Assembly: GCA_023135135.1 (NCBI GenBank)
Contig: JAGLTT010000027.1
Span: forward strand, 1-8,491
DNA from: Dehalococcoidales bacterium
Lineage (GTDB): Bacteria > Chloroflexota > Dehalococcoidia > Dehalococcoidales > RBG-16-60-22
Length of the DNA stretch: 8,491 bases
Reading direction: 5' to 3'
Shown here one piece after another: positions 1 to 6,147 of this stretch. The notes beneath the pieces are model-generated. The model did no database searches. It was given only the letters and a program-made list of their open reading frames with translations, and was not told the DNA's origin. The position numbers and the translations under genes are program-made. Positions within the stretch are counted from its first letter, which is position 1. Every line of letters starts with the position of its first letter.

Positions 1-62
1 GAGAGGGGGAAAAAGGGGGTGAGGTAGATAAAATATCCACCAAACCCGCTGGAAAGACAATT
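1..62 (+). other. Upstream flank, possible tail of an unidentified gene
   Basis: This is a purine-rich stretch with two runs of five G. Two forward frames close quickly, with TGA at 20-22 and TAG at 25-27, so an upstream gene may end at either place, but too little is visible to name it. The third frame is open from the window edge straight into pilC. It has no ATG, GTG or TTG before 63, so a longer PilC or a fusion to an upstream protein cannot be strictly excluded. GGAAAG at 51-56 is the likely ribosome-binding site for pilC. Confidence 0.4.
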
Positions 63-1274
63 ATGGCATATAAATATCAAGCCTATACCAGTGATAAAAG
101 GATTGTCCGGGGTACAATTGAGGTGACCTCGGAGAGCCTGGCCGAGGGCGCCCTGTACCGTGCCGGATATCAGCATATCCTCAGCCTTCAAGAAGTGCCG
201 CCCGGATTAAGCCTGGAAAGGCTGATACCGACTTTTTTCGGCGTCAAGACGCAGGAAGTGATTGACTTCTCCAACCAGCTGGCCACCCTGATAGAGTCGG
301 GCATTACCATACTTAACTCGCTAAAGCTACTTGAAGAACAGACCTCCAAGAAGTCGTTGAAAAAGACTATAGACGGGCTGGTGGAGGAAATCCAGGGAGG
401 TAACTCACTCTCGCAGGCACTCACCGATTACCCGCAGATATTCTCCAATACTTACTGCCAGGTGATAAAAGCCAGCGAACAGGCGGGCAACCTGGAAGTC
501 GGCCTGAGGCAGGCCGCCGGTTACCTGGAAAAGCAGGCCATCGCCAACCAGAAAATCAAGCGCGCCATGCTCTATCCTATTTTCGTCCTGCTCATGGCTA
601 TTGGAGTATCCGTCCTGCTCATCACCGTGGCCCTGCCGCCACTGGTGGATTTGTTCGAATCGCTCGGGGCGGAACTACCCGCGATAACGAAGATGCTCAT
701 CAGCGTTACCACTTTCTTCCTCGACCGCACAGCCTATGTCCTTGCCGGCTTACTCGTAATTATTATGTTAACTATCGGCCTGTTGAGGCTGCCTTCGGTC
801 AAGATTGCCAGAGACCAGCTTATGTTGAAAATACCGGTCATCGGCCCTCTTAACATCGAGCGCAGCGTGCAGCATTTCTGCCAGACGGCTTCCATGCTTT
901 TAAAAGCAGGTCTGCGCCTGCCCCAGATATTGGAGATAACCATTCAAACCAACCGGAACCGGATTATCCGCCAGGCCTTAAGCAAGGTCAGGGACAGGCT
1001 GGTCCAGGGAGAGGGGCTTTCGCAGCCGTTAAGCGAAATAGAGCTGTTCCCTCCCCTTCTGGTGGAGATGGTAATCGTGGGCGAAAAGACAGGCTCCATG
1101 GACAGCACTCTCGCCATACTGGCCGATTTTTACGACAAGAAGGTCGACCACAGAATAGACGTTCTTATATCCATGATAGAACCGGCGCTCACGGTAGTAA
1201 TCGGTTTAGTGGTTATATTTATCGCGCTTTCCATGATAACGCCGCTTTATTCAATACTGAGGTCGATGGACTGA
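63..1274 (+). CDS. pilC: Type IV pilus inner-membrane platform protein PilC (GspF/T2SSF family)
   Basis: PilC is the polytopic membrane platform of the T4P machine. It couples the cytoplasmic ATPases PilB and PilT to insertion or removal of pilin subunits. The 403-residue length is normal for the family. Two T2SSF repeats are visible: the first (about 65-190) contains FSNQLATLIESGI, KASEQAGNLE and RAMLYPIFV; the second (about 265-395) contains the matching FCQTASMLLKAGL and VGEKTGSMD. Three hydrophobic segments lie near residues 170-192, 224-243 and 373-397, the usual PilC topology. The stretch ALPPLVDLFESLGAELPAIT is the conserved loop after the first membrane segment. ATG 63 is preceded by GGAAAG with 6-base spacing, and the conserved N-terminus (MAYKYQAYTSDKRIVRG) begins there. 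It is the first complete gene of the apparent pilus operon; the stop lies 22 bases before the next chosen start. The family call is secure. Confidence 0.95.
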   Translation: MAYKYQAYTSDKRIVRGTIEVTSESLAEGALYRAGYQHILSLQEVPPGLSLERLIPTFFGVKTQEVIDFSNQLATLIESGITILNSLKLLEEQTSKKSLKKTIDGLVEEIQGGNSLSQALTDYPQIFSNTYCQVIKASEQAGNLEVGLRQAAGYLEKQAIANQKIKRAMLYPIFVLLMAIGVSVLLITVALPPLVDLFESLGAELPAITKMLISVTTFFLDRTAYVLAGLLVIIMLTIGLLRLPSVKIARDQLMLKIPVIGPLNIERSVQHFCQTASMLLKAGLRLPQILEITIQTNRNRIIRQALSKVRDRLVQGEGLSQPLSEIELFPPLLVEMVIVGEKTGSMDSTLAILADFYDKKVDHRIDVLISMIEPALTVVIGLVVIFIALSMITPLYSILRSMD

Positions 1275-1296
1275 ATGGTGACGACAGGTAGTGAAA

Positions 1297-1698
1297 ATGA
1301 CAGGGAAAGTGAGACGGTTGCTGGCACAGATAAAAAACCGGGCTCAGGGCCAGAGGGGCCTGGGACTGGTGGAGACGCTGGTCGCCGTGGCTATTCTGGG
1401 CACCTCCGTGGTTGCCTTTGTCGTCGCCCTTTCGACGGGGTCAATCGCCATCGGTCAACAGGACGAGGAAGTCGTGGCGCAGAGACTGGCGCAGGCTCAA
1501 CTGGAATATACCAAAAGCTATGCTTATAACGCCGGAGCCGGCACCTACCCCGCGATAATTGCGCCGGAAGATTATACCGTATCCGTGAATGTCAGCTCCA
1601 TTCCGAACACCGATGACGATATACAGAAGATAACGGCCACCGTTCTCCGGGACGGTGAGAACGTATTGATAGTCGAGGACTACAAGGTGAACCGATGA
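1297..1698 (+). CDS. Minor type IV prepilin, PilV/GspI-like
   Basis: This is a small prepilin-like protein of 133 residues from ATG 1297. A basic leader of about 21 residues ends in the prepilin peptidase site RG|LGLVE, followed by a hydrophobic helix (LVAVAILGTSVVAFVVAL). Gly at -1 and Glu at +5 are both present, so cleavage by PilD and ordinary pilin packing are expected. The mature domain is about 112 residues, short and without cysteine pairs. GTG 1291 in the same frame is an alternative start adding two residues. ATG 1297 was preferred because AGGT at 1286-1289 is well spaced for it; the mature protein is the same either way. Position and size, directly before pilW-like and pilX-like genes, match PilV/GspI in minor pilin operons. 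The exact subtype is inferred from order, not from a specific signature. Confidence 0.8.
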   Translation: MTGKVRRLLAQIKNRAQGQRGLGLVETLVAVAILGTSVVAFVVALSTGSIAIGQQDEEVVAQRLAQAQLEYTKSYAYNAGAGTYPAIIAPEDYTVSVNVSSIPNTDDDIQKITATVLRDGENVLIVEDYKVNR

Positions 1699-2144
1699 AC
1701 GGACAGAAGGGCATGACCGTGGTTGAACTGCTGGTGGCTATCGCCGTCACCGGCATCATCGTTGTTTTTCTGGGGACGGCCATCTACCAGATAATTACCG
1801 TTTCCGAGTACGGCAATGACAGGCTTACCGCCATGCACGAGCTGCAGAACTCCGCGCACTGGTTCAACCTCGACGGGCAAAAAGCCGTCACCGCCGATGT
1901 CGATGGCGAATTACTGCTGACGATATCCGAAACCACATCGATTACGTACGCGCTGGTGGGTCAAGAGCTGCGCCGTACGGCCGGTGGTTCCCAGATGACG
2001 CTGGCGCGAAATATAGCCAGCGCCGACTTTTCCATCGATAACCGGGTTATCACCATGTCCCTGACCTCAGCCCCCGAGGGACGGGACAATGTGAGTGAAA
2101 ACGGTACCTATAAGGTCTACCTCAGGCCAGCGGAGGGAGGATAA
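1695..2144 (+). CDS. Minor type IV prepilin, PilW/GspJ-like
   Basis: This 149-residue prepilin has a very short leader (MNGQKG) and the cleavage motif KG|MTVVE, with Gly -1 and Glu +5 intact. A hydrophobic helix (LLVAIAVTGIIVVFLGTAIY) follows. The rest is a beta-rich globular domain with many short polar strands and no cysteines. Its start overlaps the previous stop in an ATGA arrangement, and AAGGTG at 1684-1689 supplies a ribosome-binding site, so the two genes are probably translationally coupled. By analogy with PilV-W-X and GspI-J-K, it should be part of the complex that primes pilus assembly and sits at the tip. The class is clear from the motif; the PilW/GspJ equivalence is inferred from gene order. 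Confidence 0.8.
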   Translation: MNGQKGMTVVELLVAIAVTGIIVVFLGTAIYQIITVSEYGNDRLTAMHELQNSAHWFNLDGQKAVTADVDGELLLTISETTSITYALVGQELRRTAGGSQMTLARNIASADFSIDNRVITMSLTSAPEGRDNVSENGTYKVYLRPAEGG

Positions 2145-2857
2145 TGAACGGCGAAAAGGGACAGGCCCTTCCACTCGCCATACTGGCCCTGGCCACAGGC
2201 ATGCTGGTAATAACGCCGTTCCTCGGCCACGCCAGCGCCAACCTCATCGGCTCCCGTACCTATGAACAGAGCCTGACAGAGCTGTATTCCTGCGATGCCG
2301 GCATCGAGTACGCGCTGTGGAGGCTAAAGAATGACCCCGTGCTCACTACCGATACTACTTACGGCAGTACCCCCCTCGAGCCAATTCCCAGCGAGATAAA
2401 TGGCTCTTCTTTTCCCACCACCGAGCTTCGATTCGTTGAGGATGCAGGAGCTACCGAGACGATAACGCCGGAATGGCAAGACGGGGAAGGCGAGCATAAC
2501 TATAACTTCCAGGCGTCAGACAAGGGCTCCATAACCGTGGTAATTGGTAATATTACTGCCACCAAGCCAGTGATAGTTGAGCTAAGTCATGTACCCGGGC
2601 AACCAGACTACTCATTCCAAGGAGACGGACCCTATACAGCCGAGTTTGAAATCAGCTCGTCTGGCTCATATAACATCCTGGTTACTCTCCCTAGCGAGAA
2701 CAAATACGGCCCACTGGGGCCCGGCCCAATTACACTCAGTATCACCTATCCGATTGCCAGTTATGATATTAGAGCACAGAAGGGTGACCGCACCATCACG
2801 GTCAGGGCAACCGCCAGTTACCTGGCCACAACCGTAGTCTCATGGCAGGTAGAATAG
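2144..2857 (+). CDS. Minor pilin PilX/GspK-like, non-canonical +5 residue
   Basis: This 237-residue protein starts MNGEKG|QALPL, followed by a hydrophobic helix (residues about 7-27). The glycine expected at -1 is present, but the +5 residue is Leu, not Glu. This is also known for GspK-type tip pseudopilins, which lack the Glu that normally neutralises the N-terminus of the neighbouring subunit. Residues 49-60 (SCDAGIEYALWR) match the conserved A/D-A-G-I-E-Y-A-L segment of PilX-like proteins. The C-terminal part (about 100-237) is rich in Ser, Thr and Gly, looks beta-sandwich-like and carries no recognised catalytic motif. The start codon overlaps the preceding stop (TAATG), with a strong GGAGGGAGG at 2132-2140. 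It is the longest of the three prepilins, as GspK is in type II secretion. It is likely the tip or near-tip subunit; the C-terminal domain could be an adhesive surface, but nothing here proves that. Confidence 0.75.
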   Translation: MNGEKGQALPLAILALATGMLVITPFLGHASANLIGSRTYEQSLTELYSCDAGIEYALWRLKNDPVLTTDTTYGSTPLEPIPSEINGSSFPTTELRFVEDAGATETITPEWQDGEGEHNYNFQASDKGSITVVIGNITATKPVIVELSHVPGQPDYSFQGDGPYTAEFEISSSGSYNILVTLPSENKYGPLGPGPITLSITYPIASYDIRAQKGDRTITVRATASYLATTVVSWQVE

Positions 2858-2860
2858 AAA

Positions 2861-2865
2861 AGGAG
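2861..2865 (+). promoter_or_regulatory. Ribosome-binding site that sets the pilO start
   Basis: AGGAG at 2861-2865 stands 6 bases before GTG 2872. The in-frame ATG at 2842 has no purine-rich site upstream and would place the start inside the end of the preceding gene. The adjacent TTG at 2869 would be only 3 bases from the site. GTG 2872 is therefore the best start for pilO. Confidence 0.7.
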
Positions 2866-2871
2866 ACGTTG

Positions 2872-3468
2872 GTGAAAACCAGGAAACTGCTCATCGCAAT
2901 ATTAGTGGTCGCCCTGCTCGCGGTCTATTACATACTCGGGACGGACTACCTGAAACAGCGTCGTGACCATGAGGCACTGGCGTCTCAAATTACCGTGGCG
3001 AAAGAGGTGCTGGCGCAGATTCCACCACGGCCCGCCGACCTCGAGACGCGGCTAAGCGACGCACAGACCGGACTGGAAGAGGCCAAAAACACCTTTCCCG
3101 AACGGCTGAACAGCACCCGGATAATCGATGCTATTCTCAGACTCGCTGACGACATCGGAGTGAAGGCCATACCGCTGGTAACACAGCCCTGGACCATGGA
3201 GTCCGTTGAAGGTGGAAACTATTCTATACTCCGACTGCATGTAGCCGTAACGGGTACCTTTAACCAGATGTCCGACTTCCTGAGCCAGCTGGAAAACGGA
3301 GATATTGAGACGCTTGTCATGGAATACCTAACAGTCGATAGCATAACCGCACCATTCGGGGGAGAAGACGCCTATGGCGACACACTACAGGTGGACACCA
3401 GGCTTGAAATAGCCGTCTATTCCCAACCCCCGGCCATAGAATTAAAAGAGGAAGGCCTTTTAGAATAA
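2872..3468 (+). CDS. pilO: Type IV pilus alignment protein PilO
   Basis: PilO is a bitopic membrane protein that pairs with PilN in the alignment subcomplex between the cytoplasmic PilM/ATPase side and the envelope. From GTG 2872 it has 198 residues, the usual size. One membrane segment lies at about residues 6-22, after a short basic N-terminus. A heptad-like helical region follows (about 25-85), then an alpha/beta domain typical of PilO. The most telling stretch is VAVTGTFNQMSDFLSQLE at 124-141, which fits the family pattern of Gly, a hydrophobic residue, then F-L-x-x-L-E. Starting at ATG 2842 would add ten residues ahead of the basic segment and lacks a ribosome-binding site. No PilP-like lipoprotein follows, consistent with an envelope lacking a PilQ secretin. 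It precedes the PilM-PilN fusion, the reverse of the usual M-N-O order. Confidence 0.85.
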   Translation: MKTRKLLIAILVVALLAVYYILGTDYLKQRRDHEALASQITVAKEVLAQIPPRPADLETRLSDAQTGLEEAKNTFPERLNSTRIIDAILRLADDIGVKAIPLVTQPWTMESVEGGNYSILRLHVAVTGTFNQMSDFLSQLENGDIETLVMEYLTVDSITAPFGGEDAYGDTLQVDTRLEIAVYSQPPAIELKEEGLLE

Positions 3469-4964
3469 TGTACGTTGCTCTGAATATCAGTAACAGCAAT
3501 ATTCAGGTCCTTTCGTTAAAGGGAAGGCAGGTAAAGAAATGGGGGAACCTTGTCCTAAACGACGGACTGGTACGGGACGGCCTGATTCTCCAGCCGCAGG
3601 CCGTCGGCGAGGCTATCGATTCCCTGTTTAAATCGACCAAAATCCCCAGAGAAAACGTCATTGTCAGCCTGGCCGGTCTGTCCTTCACGTATCGCTTCCT
3701 GAGCCTGCCGCGCATGAAGCCCGCCCTGCTGGAGGAAGCCATCCTGCGCGCCGCCCGAAAAGAGATATCGCTGCCCCTGGATGAACTGTACCTCTCCTGG
3801 CACCCCCTTCCCGGTAAGGGTGAAGAGCAGGAATTTTTCGTCCTCGGTGTGCCGCGGAATCTCGTTGACGCCATGCTTCAGACACTATCCTCAGCCGGCG
3901 TGGAACCTTACCTGATGGACTTGCGGCCGCTGGCACTGGCCCGGACGGCCAATCGGGGAGACGCTATCGTGGTCAACCTGGAGTCCGACTGCTTCGATAT
4001 CGTCTTTATCGCCAACGGTATCCCCAAGGTGATACACACCATCAGTCCCCGAAGCGATGGAGCCACTCTCGAAGACAATATCCGGCGCCTGGCGGACGAG
4101 CTGTCCAAAACGGCGGCCTTCTACCAGAGCAGCCACCCGGAAAGCCAGCCAGGCCCGACTACTCCCCTGCTGCTGACCGGCGAGCTGTCCGCCGAAGCCC
4201 CGGCCAGCGGGCTGCTCCAGGCCGAGGTAGAATACTCCGTAGAGCCCCTGGCTCCACCGGTGGAATTCCCGCCGGAGCTGCCCGTTGAAGCTTACACGGC
4301 CAGCATCGGGCTGGCCCTCAAGAAAACCCCGCAGAAATCGGTAGCTAAAGGAGAAGAAACCCGTTTCCATGATATCAACATCAACATCCTGTCCGGGAAA
4401 TACCGGAAAAAGAAAACGGAGCCGATACCCGCGGGATATATGCTCCTTGGCATTTTTCTGACCATTGCCGTTGTTGCTCTCTTCCCGCTTTACCATAGCC
4501 GTAGCCAGCTCACTGCGGAAAATGCCGAACTGCAAACCGAGCTAAGCAGTATCAGCCGACAGGTTAACCTTGCCAGTCTGATTGCCGAAGAAACCACTCT
4601 AAAGGAAGATACTATTCAGGAAATGTTAGAGAGCGCCGAGGCTCTGAATATCGCCAACCGGAGCGTCCTCGGTAACCGGGGCGACTATACCAGTAATTTA
4701 CAGCTGATTACCGGGGCTCTGCCACCCGAGACGTATTTTACTTCGATAGAAATCGATGATAACAGGATAACTGCGCGGGGAGAAACGGATAGCGTTTTCA
4801 CCGTTATAAATTACGCTCAAGCCCTGGAGGCAACCAATGCATTTTCGGAAGTCCGCATCACCGTACTTGATGAAGACGTATCGATTGCCTCCGAAGCTGA
4901 AGAAGGCGAAACCGCTCTCGAGGGGGTCAGGGTAATTACATTTGAAATTCTCGTTGATATATAA
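3468..4964 (+). CDS. PilM-PilN fusion protein of the type IV pilus alignment complex
   Basis: One 498-residue reading frame joins two proteins that are usually separate. Residues 1 to about 295 have the actin-like PilM fold pattern. A short linker follows, then ININILSGK at 303-311, corresponding to the INLLP-type N-terminus of PilN that normally docks on PilM. One membrane segment lies at about 324-342, then a coiled coil (about 343-395) and a PilN-like extracytoplasmic domain (about 405-498), with TGALPPETYFTSIEI and a later ARGETDSVFTVINYAQALE. The order (cytoplasmic actin-like domain, membrane helix, coiled coil, ferredoxin-like domain) is that of GspL in type II secretion. The nucleotide-binding positions of PilM look degenerate: ALNISNSN replaces a GIDIG-type motif, NLE at 170-172 replaces D-x-G, and TGE at 237-239 replaces the GG loop. 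The ATG overlaps the pilO stop (TAATG). Domain assignments are confident; loss of ATP binding is inferred. Confidence 0.88.
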   Translation: MYVALNISNSNIQVLSLKGRQVKKWGNLVLNDGLVRDGLILQPQAVGEAIDSLFKSTKIPRENVIVSLAGLSFTYRFLSLPRMKPALLEEAILRAARKEISLPLDELYLSWHPLPGKGEEQEFFVLGVPRNLVDAMLQTLSSAGVEPYLMDLRPLALARTANRGDAIVVNLESDCFDIVFIANGIPKVIHTISPRSDGATLEDNIRRLADELSKTAAFYQSSHPESQPGPTTPLLLTGELSAEAPASGLLQAEVEYSVEPLAPPVEFPPELPVEAYTASIGLALKKTPQKSVAKGEETRFHDININILSGKYRKKKTEPIPAGYMLLGIFLTIAVVALFPLYHSRSQLTAENAELQTELSSISRQVNLASLIAEETTLKEDTIQEMLESAEALNIANRSVLGNRGDYTSNLQLITGALPPETYFTSIEIDDNRITARGETDSVFTVINYAQALEATNAFSEVRITVLDEDVSIASEAEEGETALEGVRVITFEILVDI

Positions 4965-4977
4965 ATGAGGGAAATAT

Positions 4978-4991
4978 TCTCCTCAAGGAGA
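4978..4991 (+). promoter_or_regulatory. Small hairpin containing the pilT ribosome-binding site
   Basis: TCTCC at 4978-4982 pairs perfectly with GGAGA at 4987-4991 around a TCAA loop. AAGGAG (4985-4990), the ribosome-binding site for pilT, lies mostly within the stem. The fusion gene stops 13 bases upstream at 4964, so a ribosome ending there could melt the stem and couple the two genes. The five-pair stem is weak and its effect is an inference. Confidence 0.4.
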
Positions 4992-4998
4992 CGAAGGT

Positions 4999-6060
4999 AT
5001 GCATATAAATGACCTGCTGCGTATGACGACGGCCAGAGGTGCCTCGGACCTGCACCTTAAGGTCGGGGGGCTTCCCGTTTTACGTATTAACGGAGAGCTC
5101 ATCGCTCAGGAGGATATGGGACTGATAACGGGAGAGATAATGCAAACACTTTTAAACGAAGTAACCACCGATGAGCAGAGGAAAGCCTTCGCCGACGAAC
5201 CGGAAGCGGATTTTGCCTACCAGGCCGACGGCATCGGCCGTTTCCGCATTAATGCCTGTCTGCAGGACGGCGCGATAGGTCTGGCCTGCCGCCCGGTAAG
5301 CGCGCAAAATCCAACTATGGAAGAGCTGGGACTGCCCGCGGTATGTAAAGACCTGGCGTTGAAAACAAGCGGTCTGGTAGTGGTCACCGGCCCGACCGGC
5401 TGCGGTAAATCGACAACGCTGGCCGCTATGATGAATTACACCAACCAGACGGTAAAGCGCAAGGTCGTTACCATAGAGGACCCCATAGAATTCGTGCACC
5501 GGGATAATAAATGTTTTTTCTCCCAGCGAGAGCTGGGCAGAGATACGAAGTCTTTTGCCAGCGCCCTGAAACACGTCCTGAGACAGGACCCCGATGTCAT
5601 ACTGGTGGGAGAGATGAGAGACCTTGAGACGATGGCTGCCGTATTGACGGCTGCGGAAACGGGCCACCTGGTGCTGACCACCCTGCACACACCGGGGACC
5701 CCGGAGGCAATTGACCGTTTTATAGATGTCTTTCCGCCTTACCAGCAGCAACAGGTACGCATACAGCTCTCCATAACACTCGAAGGAGTGCTCTACCAGG
5801 TACTGGTGCCAAAAAGCGACGGCTCGGGGCGCGTTGCCGCCGTAGAGGTTATGCTGGCCACCCCCGCCATTAGAAATCTCATACGTGAAGGGAAGACACA
5901 TCAGATGATGAATTCTATCCAGACGGGAGCCCAGTACGGCATGCAGACTTTGAACCAGTCTCTGGCCTCTCTATACAATCGCGGGGTAATAACAAAAGAA
6001 GATGCCCTGGCAAGGAGCACCGACACAGAAGAATTGAATGAAATATCCATTGGACACTAA
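4999..6060 (+). CDS. pilT: Type IV pilus retraction ATPase PilT
   Basis: PilT is the hexameric cytoplasmic ATPase that depolymerises the pilus, driving retraction, twitching and DNA uptake. The 353-residue length is typical. The N-terminal PAS-like domain shows GASDLHLKVGGLPVLRINGE. The core has Walker A GPTGCGKST at 131-139, the Asp box TIEDPIEF at 158-165, Walker B with GEMRD at 204-208 (Glu205), and the His box TGHLVLTTLHT with His223 and His230. AIRNLIREGK at 290-299 is the AIRxLIREGK motif that marks PilT and is tied to retraction, which separates it from PilB. The Walker A loop has Cys135 where Ser is usual; this position is not catalytic. AAGGAG at 4985-4990 is the ribosome-binding site, 8 bases before ATG 4999. 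It ends the pilus operon; no convincing terminator follows. Confidence 0.95.
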   Translation: MHINDLLRMTTARGASDLHLKVGGLPVLRINGELIAQEDMGLITGEIMQTLLNEVTTDEQRKAFADEPEADFAYQADGIGRFRINACLQDGAIGLACRPVSAQNPTMEELGLPAVCKDLALKTSGLVVVTGPTGCGKSTTLAAMMNYTNQTVKRKVVTIEDPIEFVHRDNKCFFSQRELGRDTKSFASALKHVLRQDPDVILVGEMRDLETMAAVLTAAETGHLVLTTLHTPGTPEAIDRFIDVFPPYQQQQVRIQLSITLEGVLYQVLVPKSDGSGRVAAVEVMLATPAIRNLIREGKTHQMMNSIQTGAQYGMQTLNQSLASLYNRGVITKEDALARSTDTEELNEISIGH

Positions 6061-6071
6061 GCACATATGTG

Positions 6072-6085
6072 GTTACTATAGTGAC
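6072..6085. promoter_or_regulatory. Candidate operator dyad beside the -35 box
   Basis: GTTACTATAGTGAC is an inverted repeat with six of seven positions complementary; the exception is a T/G position. It ends two bases before the -35 hexamer, a common place for an activator or repressor site. The binding protein is unknown, and the downstream response regulator is only one candidate. It has no spacer between arms, so it is unlikely to act as an RNA hairpin or terminator. Confidence 0.35.
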
Positions 6086-6087
6086 AC

Positions 6088-6116
6088 TTGACGTTTTTGT
6101 TACGATTGCGTACTAT
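6088..6116 (+). promoter_or_regulatory. Sigma-70-type promoter for the histidine kinase gene
   Basis: TTGACG at 6088-6093 matches five of six -35 consensus bases. It is separated by exactly 17 bases from TACTAT at 6111-6116, which keeps the key A and T of the -10 box. Transcription would start near 6122-6124, leaving about 25 bases of leader before ATG 6148. This fits a separate transcription unit for the kinase gene. Confidence 0.6.
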
Positions 6117-6126
6117 TAGAAAGTAT

Positions 6127-6140
6127 CCCTTTTTAAAGGG
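6127..6140 (+). promoter_or_regulatory. Leader hairpin covering the kinase ribosome-binding site
   Basis: CCCTTTTTAAAGGG is a perfect inverted repeat with six complementary bases on each side. Realistically it forms a five-pair stem with a TTTA loop. The AAAGGG half (6135-6140) is the ribosome-binding site, 7 bases before ATG 6148, so folding would hide it. The predicted leader is little more than this element. Confidence 0.45.
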
Positions 6141-6147
6141 TAGCAGT

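Larger units (their letters stand above)
6061..6147 (+). other. Intergenic control region between pilT and the kinase gene
   Basis: These 87 bases hold, in order, a perfect 10-base palindrome CACATATGTG (6062-6071), a 14-base dyad (6072-6085), a sigma-70-type promoter (6088-6116) and a hairpin over the ribosome-binding site (6127-6140). No terminator with a U-tract is evident, so read-through from the pilus operon into the kinase gene remains possible. Confidence 0.6.

Noticed and set aside
1275..1529. Forward open frame starting right after the pilC stop
   Set aside because: It overlaps the prepilin gene in another frame. Its product is Gly/Arg-rich and lacks a pilin motif, while the prepilin frame has a perfect cleavage site.
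3891..4535. Reverse-strand open frame of about 214 codons
   Set aside because: It lies wholly opposite the PilM-PilN gene, whose protein is clearly recognisable; the translation has low complexity and no family features.
4965..5012. 15-codon open frame with four consecutive Arg codons, overlapping the pilT start
   Set aside because: The Arg codons are a by-product of the AAGGAG site; it has no ribosome-binding site of its own and is best taken as chance.
5152..5901. Reverse-strand open frame of about 249 codons
   Set aside because: It is antisense to the conserved core of pilT; its existence follows from the codon use of pilT, and the product resembles no known protein.
6062..6098. Possible terminator after pilT (palindromes followed by TTTTT)
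   Set aside because: The palindromes have no loop and are AT-rich, and the T run lies 8 bases beyond the dyad inside the promoter spacer, so it does not fit an intrinsic terminator.
6088..6147. TTG-initiated N-terminal extension of the histidine kinase
   Set aside because: The TTG is part of a well-spaced -35/-10 promoter, and no ribosome-binding site precedes it; ATG 6148 has one.
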